Assembly (NCBI RefSeq): GCF_900113015.1
Contig: NZ_FONV01000009.1
Location: 1-64,000 of the forward strand
Direction of reading: 5' to 3'
DNA length: 64,000 nucleotides
Source: Actinoplanes philippinensis
GTDB lineage: Bacteria; Actinomycetota; Actinomycetes; Mycobacteriales; Micromonosporaceae
Under the pieces are notes generated by a model, which ran no database searches, was not told the origin of the DNA, and saw only the letters and a list, made by a program, of their open reading frames with translations. Every line of letters begins with the position of its first letter. The stretch's first letter is position 1. This document shows, piece after piece, positions 7,984 through 16,724 of the stretch. The translations under genes were made by a program, and so were the position numbers.

Positions 7984-8937
7984 ATGCGGATCCTGATGTT
8001 CGGCCGGGGCGTCATCGCCACGGCGTACGGGTGGGCGCTCGAGCGGGCCGGGCACGACGTCGAGTTCTACGTGCGCCCCGGGCGGGCCGCGGCGTACGGC
8101 GACACGATCGGCCTCGACCTGCTCGACGCGCGGCGCCGTCTGCGCGGGCGGCGCGTCACCGAGCAGTGGCCGGTGCGCTACCGCGAGACGCTGGAGCCCG
8201 GCCACGACTTCGACCTCATCGTGGTCAGCGTCCAGCACTACCACTTCGCCGAGGCCGTGGCCTGGCTGGCGCCGCGCGTGGGCAATGCGACGGTGCTCGT
8301 CTTCAACAATCTCTGGGTCGAGCCGCACGAGGCGGTCGCCGCCCTGCCGGCCGGTCAGGTGGCGTGGGGCTTCCCGGGCGCGGGCGGCGGCTTCGGCGAC
8401 GACGGTGTGCTGCACGCGGCCCTGCTGCCCATGCTGTTCCTCGGCACGCTCGGCGGCCCGCCGACCGAGCGCGAGCGGGCGGTCCGCGCGGTGTTCCGGG
8501 AGGCGGGGTTCCGGGTCCAGGAAAGCGACGACTTCCGGGGCTGGCTGATGATCCACTTCATTCAGAACGCCGGGCTGCACACCCAGACCCTGCGGCAGGA
8601 CTCCTTCGCCGCGCTGGCCGGGCAGCCCCGGGCCGTGCGCGAGGCGATCCTCGCCACCCGTGAGTTGCTGCCCCTCGTCCGAGCGCGGGGCGTCGACCTG
8701 CGCCGGCACCGTGGCTCGCTGCTGCCGTTCACCCTGCCGGTGTGGCTGACGGCGCCGCTGATGTCCTGGGCCTTCGGGCACTTCCCGCCGGTGCGTACCG
8801 TGATGGAGGCCCACGCCAACCCCGAGGAGCCCCGCGCGGTCTGCCGCGACACGCTCGCCGAGGCCCGCCGTCTCGGCGTGCCGGTCCCGCGGCTGGAGGC
8901 GGCCGAGCCCCATTTCGCGGCGGAGGTGATCGAATGA
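7984..8937 (+). CDS. Ketopantoate reductase-like (PanE/ApbA) oxidoreductase
   Basis: The 317-residue protein has an N-terminal Rossmann nucleotide site (MRILMFGRGVIATAYG) and the two-domain layout of the PanE/ApbA family, with the C-terminal helical domain starting near WLMIHFIQNAGL. Family members reduce 2-oxo acids with NADPH, but many such paralogues, especially beside a TetR gene, have other roles. The ATG at 7984 is preferred over the GTG at 7978 because AGAGGGTGG then sits at ribosome-site distance. It is followed after 4 bp by the M20 deacylase gene and is probably co-transcribed with it. Confidence 0.8.
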   Translation: MRILMFGRGVIATAYGWALERAGHDVEFYVRPGRAAAYGDTIGLDLLDARRRLRGRRVTEQWPVRYRETLEPGHDFDLIVVSVQHYHFAEAVAWLAPRVGNATVLVFNNLWVEPHEAVAALPAGQVAWGFPGAGGGFGDDGVLHAALLPMLFLGTLGGPPTERERAVRAVFREAGFRVQESDDFRGWLMIHFIQNAGLHTQTLRQDSFAALAGQPRAVREAILATRELLPLVRARGVDLRRHRGSLLPFTLPVWLTAPLMSWAFGHFPPVRTVMEAHANPEEPRAVCRDTLAEARRLGVPVPRLEAAEPHFAAEVIE

Positions 8938-8941
8938 GGCG

Positions 8942-10210
8942 GTGACCGTCACCTTCAGCGCCGCCGAGGCGGCCGCCCTCCAGGCGATCGACGAGCAGGC
9001 CGTCGCCCGCGATCTCCTGGAGATCCTCGCCGTCCCCAGCATCACCGGCAGTCCCGCCGAGAGCGAGCTGCAGCACCTGCTCGCGGCCCGCCTGGACCGC
9101 CTCGGCCTCGACGTCGACCTGTGGTCGATGGACCTGCCCGCCCTGCGCGCCGACCCCGGTTTTCCCGGCACCGAGGCCCCGCGCGAGGAGGCGTGGGGGC
9201 TGGTCGCGACGACCCCGGGCGACGGGGACGGGCCGACCGTCGTCCTGCAGGGGCACGTCGACGTCGTGCCGCCGGGCGATCGCGGGCAATGGGCGGGCGA
9301 CCCGTTCGTCCCGCGCGCCGACGGCGACGACATCCACGCCCGCGGCGCCTGTGACATGAAGGCCGGCGTGGTCGCCAACCTCGCGGCGATCGCCGCGATC
9401 CGGGCGTCCGGCGTCCGGCTGCACGGGCGCATCGCCGCCCACTGCGTGGTCAGCGAGGAGGACGGCGGGCTGGGCGCCTTCGGCACGCTGCGGCGCGGCC
9501 ACACCGGCGACGCCTGCGTCATCACCGAGCCCACCGGCGGCACGGTGATCACCGCCAACGGCGGGGCGCTCACCTTCCGCATCGAGGTGCCCGGCCGGGC
9601 CACCCACGCCAGCACCCGGTACGCCGGGGTCAGCGCCGTCGACGCCTACCTGCCCCTGCACGCGGCGCTGGCCCGGCTGGAGACCGAGCGCAACGCCGGC
9701 GCCGACCCGCTGATGAGCGAGTACCCGATTCCGTACCCGCTGGCCGTCGGCGTCGTCCGCGCCGGCGACTGGGCCAGCACCGTGCCCGACCTGCTGGTCG
9801 CCGAGGGCCGGCTCGGGGTGCGTCTCGGCGAGGACCCGGCCGCCGCCCGCGCCGACCTGGAGCGCTGTGTCGCCGAGGCGGCGGCGGCCGACCCGTGGCT
9901 GCGGGCGCACCCGCCGGTCGTGGCCTGGACCGGCGGCCAGTTCGCCAGCGGGCGCCTGCCGGCCGGGCACGCCCTGCGCGACCTGGTCCGCGACGCGCAC
10001 CAGGACGTCACCGGCGAGCCCGGCCTGCGGGAGCGCGGCGCGCCGTACGGCAGTGACCTGCGCCTGTATGCCGCGGCCGGGGTGCCGACCCTGCAGTACG
10101 GGCCGGGTGACGTACGCCTGGCGCACAGCCCGTTCGAGAAGGTGTCGGTGGCCGAGACCGTCCGGGTGGCCCGCACCCTGGTCCTCGCCACGCTGCGCAG
10201 CCTCGGATAG
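8942..10210 (+). CDS. M20 zinc deacylase/peptidase (ArgE/DapE family)
   Basis: The protein has 422 residues and all the M20 metal-site signatures. HVDVVPP supplies a His and the catalytic Asp, GACDMKAG the bridging Asp, SEEDGG the catalytic and ligand Glu, and AHSPFEKV the last His. The dimerisation (lid) domain lies about 190-310. It hydrolyses an amide bond of an N-acylated amino acid or dipeptide; the substrate cannot be set from sequence. The GTG start follows the PanE-like stop by 4 bp with GAGGCG close upstream, so the two enzymes are under the same TetR control. Confidence 0.85.
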   Translation: MTVTFSAAEAAALQAIDEQAVARDLLEILAVPSITGSPAESELQHLLAARLDRLGLDVDLWSMDLPALRADPGFPGTEAPREEAWGLVATTPGDGDGPTVVLQGHVDVVPPGDRGQWAGDPFVPRADGDDIHARGACDMKAGVVANLAAIAAIRASGVRLHGRIAAHCVVSEEDGGLGAFGTLRRGHTGDACVITEPTGGTVITANGGALTFRIEVPGRATHASTRYAGVSAVDAYLPLHAALARLETERNAGADPLMSEYPIPYPLAVGVVRAGDWASTVPDLLVAEGRLGVRLGEDPAAARADLERCVAEAAAADPWLRAHPPVVAWTGGQFASGRLPAGHALRDLVRDAHQDVTGEPGLRERGAPYGSDLRLYAAAGVPTLQYGPGDVRLAHSPFEKVSVAETVRVARTLVLATLRSLG

Positions 10211-10231
10211 CTGGCGGCACCCCGTACACAT

Positions 10232-10252
10232 TTATTAGGTTGGATTCCTTAT
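10232..10252. promoter_or_regulatory. Imperfect AT-rich inverted repeat before the glycosidase gene
   Basis: TATTAGG and CCTTATA flank a short centre just upstream of the glycosidase ribosome site, in the only AT-rich stretch between the genes. It is reminiscent of the TTAGGAAA..TTTCCTAA dyads seen before secreted hydrolase genes in streptomycetes, but the match is partial. Confidence 0.3.
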
Positions 10253-10273
10253 AGGTCTTTGAGGAGTCCGCCC

Positions 10274-12766
10274 ATGAGCCTGCGACTGCTGCTGGCCGCC
10301 GCGACCGCCGTCGTGCTCACCGCGGGGCCGGCCGCGGCCGCCGACCCGCCCGAGCCCCTGCCCACGGCCGGCCCCGGCACCGCCTTCCTCGACCGGGACG
10401 CCTTCGTCGGCGGGTTCGACGACCCCGCCTGGTACCGGGCCAACATCCCGTTCCTCGAGGTCCCCGACCGGCAGATCCAGGACGTCTACTACTACCGCTG
10501 GAAGACCTGGAAGGAGCACCTGGTCTACACCGGGCCGCAGTACGGCTGGATCTCCAGCGAGTTCCTCGACCCGGTCTCCTACGGCGCCCCCTACGGCGGC
10601 ATCTCGGCCGCAGCGGGACACCACATCAACGAGGGCCGGTGGGTACGCGACAACCGGTACCTCGACGACTACATCGACTACTGGCTCACCGGCCCCGGCG
10701 CCGGCCCCAAACCGGCGGAGGAGTCGGTCAACCCGAACACCACCGACTGGGGTCACGAGTACAGCTTCTGGGCGGCGTCCGCCGTGTGGAACCGGTACCT
10801 CGCCAACGGCGACCGGGCCTTCGTGACCGCCCGCCAGTCCGTCCTGCAACGGTTCTACGACCGGTGGAACGTGCAGTACGACGCCGCTCTCGGCCTGTAC
10901 TGGCAGGTGCCGGTCTGGGACGCCAGCGAACTGTCCGCCGCCTCCTACCAGTCCAGCGACCCCTACCACGGCGGCGCCGGATACCGGCCCAGCATCAACG
11001 CCTACCAGTACGGCGACGCCCGCGCGATCGCCGCCATCGCCGGCCTGCGCGGCGACACCGCCACCGCCGGCCTCTACAGCGGGCGGGCGGCGGCCCTCAA
11101 GACGGCCATGGACGCCCGGCTGTGGGACCCGCAGCGCGCCTTCTACTACCACGTCATGCGCGACCAGAACCCCGCACTGGCCAGACTCGACACCCGCGAG
11201 CACATCGGGTTCGTGCCGTGGATGTTCGACATGCCGGAGGCGAGCCGGTCGGTCGCGTGGGCACAGATCACCGACCCGCAAGGCTTCTTCTCGGCGTACG
11301 GGCCGACGACCGCCGAACGCCGCAGCCCGCAGTTCATGCGCGACGCGCTCACCGGATGCTGCCGCTGGAACGGGCCGTCCTGGCCGTACGCCACCTCGCA
11401 GGTCCTGTCCGGTCTGGCGAACCTGTTGCAGGACTACCCGGCGCAGCCGTACGCCGACGGCGCCGACTACCTGGACCTCCTGCGCAGATACGCGCTCACC
11501 CAGTACCGCGACGGCGTGCCCTACGTGGCCGAGGCGCACCACCCCGACGAGAACCGGTGGATCTACGACGGCGCCGGGCACAGCGAGGACTACAACCACT
11601 CCACCTACGTCGACAACGTCATCTCCGGCCTGATCGGCGTCGACGCGCGGGCCGACGACGCCGTCACGATCAAGCCGCTGGCCCCGGCGAGCTGGGACTA
11701 CTTCCTCCTGGAGAACGCGCCCTACCACGGCCACAACCTCACGGTTCTCTGGGACCGGACCGGTTCGCGGTACGGCCGGGGCGCCGGACTGCGGATCTTC
11801 GTGGACGGCGTACCGCAGGCGGCGCAGCCCGATCTGACGCCGTTGACCGTCGCCGTCGGGAGCCCGGTCGCCCCGCCGGCCGGGGAACGGGTGAACGTCG
11901 CCGCCAACCCGCAGCGCCACGGCAACGGCTCCACCAGCCCGTTCGCGTCGTACACGTTCACCGTCGACAACGCGTGGCGGGCCATCGACGGCGCCGTCTT
12001 CGACAGCGACGTCCCGCAGAACACCCGCTGGACCACCTACAGCTCACCGAACGCCACCGACCACCTCGGCATCGACCTCGGCCGCCCGGTGACCGTCGAC
12101 GACGTGCGGCTGTACTTCTACGACGACGGCGGGGGAGTACGGGTGCCCACCTCCTACGAGCTGCAGTACTGGACCGGCGCCCAGTGGCGCACCGTCGCGA
12201 CCGGCGCGTCACCGCTCGCCAACGGGCTCACCCGGCACACGTTCGCCCCGGTCGCCACGTCCCGCCTGCGGGTGCTGGCGCCCAACCGCGGCGGTGGCGT
12301 CGGCTGGGGCCTGAGCGAGCTGCAGGTGTGGACCCGCCCCACCTTCAAGATCTTCAACCGGCACAGCGGCAAGCTCCTCGCCGTCCGGAACGCCTCCACC
12401 GCCGACAGCGCACCGGTCCAGCAGTACAGCGACACCGGCACCCTCGACCACCGCTGGGAGCTCGTCGACAACGGCGACGGCTGGTTCCGGATCAGGAACC
12501 TGAACAGTGGCAAGGTCCTCGGCGTGGCCGGCATGTCGACCGCCGACAGCGCCCAGGTCGTCCAGTACGCCGACAACGGCACCGCCGACCACCTGTGGCT
12601 GCCGGTGGACGCCGGGGACGGCAACTACCAGCTGCTCAACCGGCACAGCGGCAAGCTCCTGGCCGTCGACGCGATGTCCACCGCCGACAGCGCCGCCGTC
12701 CAGCAGTACCGCGACAACCACACCGACGACCAGCAGTGGCAGCTGCGGCCCAGCGTCGGCCGTTAG
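10274..12766 (+). CDS. Secreted six-hairpin (MGH1-like) glycosidase with discoidin and ricin lectin domains
   Basis: The protein has 830 residues starting at ATG 10274, with GAGGAG about 8 bp upstream. A Sec signal peptide (cleavage near AAAADPP) is followed by a long (alpha/alpha)6-barrel-like domain to about residue 520, with segments such as NGPSWPYATSQV and AGHSEDYNHST typical of MGH1-like/GH63-type glycosidases. A discoidin-like (F5/8-C, CBM32-type) sandwich spans about 535-690. Three ricin-type repeats end the protein, each with a NxxSGKxL...STADSAxVxQY pattern and a trailing W. It probably acts on a plant or microbial glycan outside the cell; the bond is unknown. Confidence 0.8.
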   Translation: MSLRLLLAAATAVVLTAGPAAAADPPEPLPTAGPGTAFLDRDAFVGGFDDPAWYRANIPFLEVPDRQIQDVYYYRWKTWKEHLVYTGPQYGWISSEFLDPVSYGAPYGGISAAAGHHINEGRWVRDNRYLDDYIDYWLTGPGAGPKPAEESVNPNTTDWGHEYSFWAASAVWNRYLANGDRAFVTARQSVLQRFYDRWNVQYDAALGLYWQVPVWDASELSAASYQSSDPYHGGAGYRPSINAYQYGDARAIAAIAGLRGDTATAGLYSGRAAALKTAMDARLWDPQRAFYYHVMRDQNPALARLDTREHIGFVPWMFDMPEASRSVAWAQITDPQGFFSAYGPTTAERRSPQFMRDALTGCCRWNGPSWPYATSQVLSGLANLLQDYPAQPYADGADYLDLLRRYALTQYRDGVPYVAEAHHPDENRWIYDGAGHSEDYNHSTYVDNVISGLIGVDARADDAVTIKPLAPASWDYFLLENAPYHGHNLTVLWDRTGSRYGRGAGLRIFVDGVPQAAQPDLTPLTVAVGSPVAPPAGERVNVAANPQRHGNGSTSPFASYTFTVDNAWRAIDGAVFDSDVPQNTRWTTYSSPNATDHLGIDLGRPVTVDDVRLYFYDDGGGVRVPTSYELQYWTGAQWRTVATGASPLANGLTRHTFAPVATSRLRVLAPNRGGGVGWGLSELQVWTRPTFKIFNRHSGKLLAVRNASTADSAPVQQYSDTGTLDHRWELVDNGDGWFRIRNLNSGKVLGVAGMSTADSAQVVQYADNGTADHLWLPVDAGDGNYQLLNRHSGKLLAVDAMSTADSAAVQQYRDNHTDDQQWQLRPSVGR

Positions 12767-13353
12767 CGCACGCCTTCGGCGAGGATGAGCAGGCCGATGC
12801 CGATCAGCACGACCGGCAGCAGCACGTGGCCCCAGCGGCTGAGCGCCCGCGCGACGACCGGCCGGGTGGCGAAGAACCGGCCGGCGGCGACCCAGACGGC
12901 GACCAGCAGCAGGAAGACGGCCACGAACACGGTCATGCCGGCGGCTCCGGAGGTGGCGAAGACCGGCACGTAGACGCCGATGTTGTCGCCGCCGTTGGCG
13001 AACGTGACGGCGGCGACGGTCAGCACGCCGGGACCGCCGTCACCGCCCGGGCTGTCGTCGTCATCGTCGTCGTGCCGGCGCCGCCACGCCTGCACGGCGG
13101 CCTTGACACCCAGCGCCAGCGGCAGCAGGCCGAGCAGCGGGATCGCGCGGCCGGGCAGGAAGGTCGCGCCGACCGCGGCCGCCACGGCGACCGCGAGGAT
13201 GCCGGCGAACCCCAGATACTGCCCGGCGCCGATGGTCCGGGTCGTGTGCGGCTTTCCCGCGCCCTGCGCGAAGAACAGCGCCAGGATCACGATGTCGTCG
13301 ATGTTGGTGACGGCGAACAGGCCTGCCGCCTGCCCGATGAGGCCCGGATCCAT
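12763..13353 (-). CDS. CadD-family cadmium/heavy-metal exporter
   Basis: This 196-residue integral membrane protein has about six segments and two matching repeats centred on VTNIDDI and FANGGDNIGVYVP, the signatures of the CadD cadmium resistance transporter family. A His followed by six Asp in the central loop (about residues 93-99) could bind metal. Its stop overlaps the end of the convergent glycosidase gene by 4 bp. Metal specificity is not established by sequence. Confidence 0.82.
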   Translation of the reverse strand: MDPGLIGQAAGLFAVTNIDDIVILALFFAQGAGKPHTTRTIGAGQYLGFAGILAVAVAAAVGATFLPGRAIPLLGLLPLALGVKAAVQAWRRRHDDDDDDSPGGDGGPGVLTVAAVTFANGGDNIGVYVPVFATSGAAGMTVFVAVFLLLVAVWVAAGRFFATRPVVARALSRWGHVLLPVVLIGIGLLILAEGVR

Positions 13354-13397
13354 GCGCTCCCCGCCGTGCTCCGCCGTCCACGAGAGACCGGATCATC

Positions 13398-15515
13398 TCA
13401 TGCGGCGACCCGGCGGGCGTCCTTCGCCTGGTACATCGACCGGTCCGCCTCCTGCAGCAGGTGGTCCACGGTGGTCGTCGGGCCGCACTCGGCGGTGCCG
13501 ATGCTCACCCCGATGTGCACGGCCTCGTCACCGAGCTGGAACGGCGACCCGATGGCCGTCGCGATCCGCTCGACCACGTCCTCCAGCTCCGGGCCGGCGG
13601 CGATGTCATCGAGCAGGACCAGGAACTCGTCACCGCCGAACCGGCCGATCACGTCCTCCCGGCGCAGGCAGTGCCGCAGCCGCTCGGCGACACACACCAG
13701 CAGACGGTCACCGGTGTGATGCCCCAGCGAGTCGTTGACCCGCTTGAACCCGTCGAGGTCGAGGAAGAGCACGACAGCGGGCCGGCTCTCGGTACGGCGC
13801 CGCGCGATCGCCGACTCCAGCGACGCCACGAACGACGCCCGGTTCGGCAGCCCGGTCAGCCGGTCCGACTGGGCCTCCCGTTCGAGGCGCTGCTGCTGCT
13901 CCCGCAGGTCCAGCGCGATGGTCAGCAGCGCCGCGCACTGGTTGACCATCTCCCGGCCGTCCTCGACCCGGCTCTCCACCGCGTCGACCAGGGCGAGCCA
14001 CCCGCGGTCGCTGTCGCCGACCTTCGCCTTCACCACGAACACCGTCTCCCCGGGCTGCGCCGCCTCCAGCAGCTCCACCGGCGGGAACGCCGCGTCGGAG
14101 GTCGGGCCGGGCGGGATCATCGGGCCGGGCCGGCGCCGCCACCCCCGGGTCCTCGACAGCCTCCCGTCGGAGCGGCGCAACGCGATCGAACCGGCCGTCG
14201 CCGGCGTCAGCCCCAGCCACGACGGGTCCTGCGGCTCGACGTCACGGCGGTGCAGCAGCGCCCGGTTGAGCGTGTAGTTGACGCTGATCAGCGACCGCAG
14301 GTGCAGCTTGTCACCCAGCTGCGCGTGGGCGCCGGCCCGGCCCAGCGACAACACCAGCGCCTGCACCGCAGCGCCGGCCCGGGTGGCGGCCTCGGCATCG
14401 GCGGCGGGCATCTCGTCGGCGTACTCCTGGATCGCCCGGCACATCACCCGCAGCGCGTCCGGATCGGTGCTCCCGGTCAGCAGCGTCTGCAGCTCGGCCG
14501 CCGCCGCGCCGATCGCCGAGGTGTCCCCGGCCGCCGCCTGAGCCAGCGCGTGGGCGGTCAGCTCGGCGGCGCGTGCCCCCGGGCCCTCCGGCGTCACACC
14601 GGCCAGGCGCGCGCCCAGAAGCCGTACCCCGTCGTCGTCCGCCGCCGGGGTCGGCAGCTGCTCGGCGAAGTCGACGCACCCGCACGAGCTGCGCGGCACG
14701 AAACCGGTCGGCAGCACGTACGGCCCCGGCGCCACCTCCGCCCCGTCCAGCAGGCCCACCAGCAGATCCACCGCCCGCCGGCCCATCGCGTCCAGCGGCT
14801 GGCTGACACTGGCCAGCTCGGCCCGCAGCAGACGGGCCTCCTCGATGTCGTCGAACCCGGTCACCAGGATGTCGTCCGGGCAGTCCAGGCCGGCCGCCGC
14901 GAGCACCTGCAGCGCCGCGATCGCGTTCCGGTCGGTCGCCGCGACCAGGGCGTCCGGCCGGCCGTGCCGCAGCAGGTCGGCGGCGTCCCAGCCGACGCCG
15001 CTCTCCACGTTGTTGTGCGCCGGCAGGAACACGCCCGGCTCCAGGCCGTGCGCGGCCAGCACCTCCAGGTACGCGTCGTGGCGCTCACGGACGTCGCTCG
15101 CCCCGAGATGACCGGTGAACGCGAACCGGCGGCACCCGTGCTCCCGGATCAGGTGGGTGACCACGGCCCGGATGCCGGCGCCGTTGTCGGACAGCACCGC
15201 CGGCAGGTCCATTCCCGCGACCGTGTGCCCGACCAGCACCACCGGCTTGCCGGCCTGCGCCAGCCGGGCCAGATAGGCGGGGTGCACGGCGTCGGCGAGG
15301 GCGACGAACCCGCTGATGTGATCCCACGCGACCGGGTCGTCGAACCCCGGATCCCCGCCGGTGACCGCCAGGTCCGCCGCGGCGTCCAGCGTCTGGATCG
15401 CGATGAGCCGCCGCCCGTGGAGCTCGGCCGCCGCGGCGACACCGGCGACCAGACTGCCGTAGTACGTCCCACCGACGAACGGCGACAGCAGTCCCAGAGC
15501 CCCGGCATCAACCAT
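13398..15515 (-). CDS. Diguanylate cyclase with a LacI-type ligand-binding sensor
   Basis: The protein has 705 residues from the ATG at 15513-15515. Residues 1 to about 290 form a periplasmic-binding-protein-like fold of the LacI repressor class (GLLSPFVGGTYYG start, VTGFDDIEEARL, LASVSQPLDAMGRRAVDLL) but have no HTH. A helical/GAF-like middle follows. The GGDEF domain from about 550 has an intact GRFGGDEF and an RRED inhibitory site five residues earlier. It should make c-di-GMP in response to a small, possibly sugar-like, ligand. No signal peptide or membrane segment is seen, so it senses an intracellular ligand. Confidence 0.85.
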   Translation of the reverse strand: MVDAGALGLLSPFVGGTYYGSLVAGVAAAAELHGRRLIAIQTLDAAADLAVTGGDPGFDDPVAWDHISGFVALADAVHPAYLARLAQAGKPVVLVGHTVAGMDLPAVLSDNGAGIRAVVTHLIREHGCRRFAFTGHLGASDVRERHDAYLEVLAAHGLEPGVFLPAHNNVESGVGWDAADLLRHGRPDALVAATDRNAIAALQVLAAAGLDCPDDILVTGFDDIEEARLLRAELASVSQPLDAMGRRAVDLLVGLLDGAEVAPGPYVLPTGFVPRSSCGCVDFAEQLPTPAADDDGVRLLGARLAGVTPEGPGARAAELTAHALAQAAAGDTSAIGAAAAELQTLLTGSTDPDALRVMCRAIQEYADEMPAADAEAATRAGAAVQALVLSLGRAGAHAQLGDKLHLRSLISVNYTLNRALLHRRDVEPQDPSWLGLTPATAGSIALRRSDGRLSRTRGWRRRPGPMIPPGPTSDAAFPPVELLEAAQPGETVFVVKAKVGDSDRGWLALVDAVESRVEDGREMVNQCAALLTIALDLREQQQRLEREAQSDRLTGLPNRASFVASLESAIARRRTESRPAVVLFLDLDGFKRVNDSLGHHTGDRLLVCVAERLRHCLRREDVIGRFGGDEFLVLLDDIAAGPELEDVVERIATAIGSPFQLGDEAVHIGVSIGTAECGPTTTVDHLLQEADRSMYQAKDARRVAA

Positions 15516-15587
15516 GCCCGGGCTATCGGCCGCCCCCGGACCGACCTGAGCAGAAAGTTCACACGAGCGGTGCGCGAGAATGGGCCG

Positions 15588-15902
15588 GTGGCGAAGAGCG
15601 AATCCCGTACCGTGCTGCATCCGGACGTCGCCCAGGGCGACCTCGAAGGCTTCCTGCTGGTACGCCCGGACGCGTCCCTGACCGGCGAGGTCGAGCACGT
15701 GCAGTGGGAGGACAACCATCCGGCCGGCCCCGACACGCACGTGACAGTGTCGTTCGACGACGGCACGAACGTCGAGTTCCCCTTCGGCGTCCCGGTCGTG
15801 AAGGTCGCGGCGCGAGACGTGCCGTCGCTGACCCCGGCCCAGCTGACCGCTGCCGCGCCGGCGCGCTGGGGTCGCGACGCCGGCCGCTGGGACGACGCCT
15901 GA
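15588..15902 (+). CDS. Small conserved-looking protein of unknown function
   Basis: This 104-residue acidic protein starts at GTG 15588; an in-frame GTG at 15570 would add six residues. It is predicted beta-rich (VEHVQWEDN..HVTVSFDDGTNVEFPFGVPVV) with no Cys, membrane segment or signal peptide. I do not recognise the family. Codon use is like its neighbours, which supports it being a real gene. It is divergent from the LacI-GGDEF gene with 72 bp between the starts. Confidence 0.65.
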   Translation: MAKSESRTVLHPDVAQGDLEGFLLVRPDASLTGEVEHVQWEDNHPAGPDTHVTVSFDDGTNVEFPFGVPVVKVAARDVPSLTPAQLTAAAPARWGRDAGRWDDA

Positions 15903-15959
15903 CCGCGCCGGAGCACCAAACTCAGCGAGCGGGTGCTCCGGCGTACCGTCACCGGACGA

Positions 15960-16724
15960 TCACCCGGTGGTGCCGCGCCGCCTGGTCGTGACCACCGCCG
16001 CCACGCCCGCCAGCACGAGGATCAGGCCGGCGGCCGCGAACCAGATCGTGTTCGGGCCGGTGATGGGCAGCCCGCCCCCGCCGCCGGGCACCGGAGAGGC
16101 GGTCACCGACGGTGACACCGTGGCGGACGGTGACGCCGACCGCGAGGCCGACGGGGACGCGGACGCCGCAGTGGACGCCGACGGGGACGCCGACGCCGAC
16201 CGGGAGGGTGACGGCGACGCCGACGGGGGAGGGGCCGGCACGCACACGTTGACCAGGTGGAACGTCTCCGCCTCGGCCGCGTCGGCCTGGATCTGCAGGC
16301 CGCCGGCGATCAGGATCCAGTCCTCCGGGGCACGCAGCCACAGGCCACCGGGGCCGCCGTCGATCAGCGCGCCCGCCATGCCCTCGGGCAGTGGCGCGCC
16401 TTCCGGCTGCAGCCGCTGGACGCCCTCGGGGTTCACGCCGATCACCGCCTCCTCACCGGCGGGCGTCGCGAACCAGATGACGTACGCGACCCGGGCCGTG
16501 CCGCCCGCGGGCTGGTCGAACACCCAGCCCGCGGTGCCGGCGACCGCGCCGCCGGGGACCTTCGCGCAGCCGCGCAGCGACGCCGGCTGCTGCGCGGCGG
16601 TCTTGGCCGTCGGAGCCTCCTCCAGGTGCAGGATGACCGCGGCGTGGGCGGGCGGCGCGGTGAGAGCCACGAGCCCGGAGGCGAGCACGCCCGCGGTGAG
16701 CAGCCGGGCGCAAGGACGATTCAT
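15960..16724 (-). CDS. Sortase-anchored surface protein (LPITG), last gene of the MoxR operon
   Basis: The 254-residue exported protein has a signal peptide ending near PPAHA, then a folded domain of about 150 residues with two Cys. A low-complexity Ala/Ser/Pro stalk (about 175-210) follows. The C-terminus is a complete sorting signal: LPITG at about 219-223, a hydrophobic stretch and a TRRR tail. It should be cleaved and covalently fixed to the cell wall by a sortase, none of which is encoded in this window. Its ATG overlaps the stop of the transglutaminase-fold gene (ATGA), tying it to the MoxR operon. Confidence 0.82.
   Translation of the reverse strand: MNRPCARLLTAGVLASGLVALTAPPAHAAVILHLEEAPTAKTAAQQPASLRGCAKVPGGAVAGTAGWVFDQPAGGTARVAYVIWFATPAGEEAVIGVNPEGVQRLQPEGAPLPEGMAGALIDGGPGGLWLRAPEDWILIAGGLQIQADAAEAETFHLVNVCVPAPPPSASPSPSRSASASPSASTAASASPSASRSASPSATVSPSVTASPVPGGGGGLPITGPNTIWFAAAGLILVLAGVAAVVTTRRRGTTG

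Noticed and set aside
16140-16230. GACGCCGACGGGGACG-like repeats as a possible CRISPR or minisatellite
   Set aside because: They encode the Ala/Ser/Pro stalk of the LPITG protein in frame, which explains the repetition.
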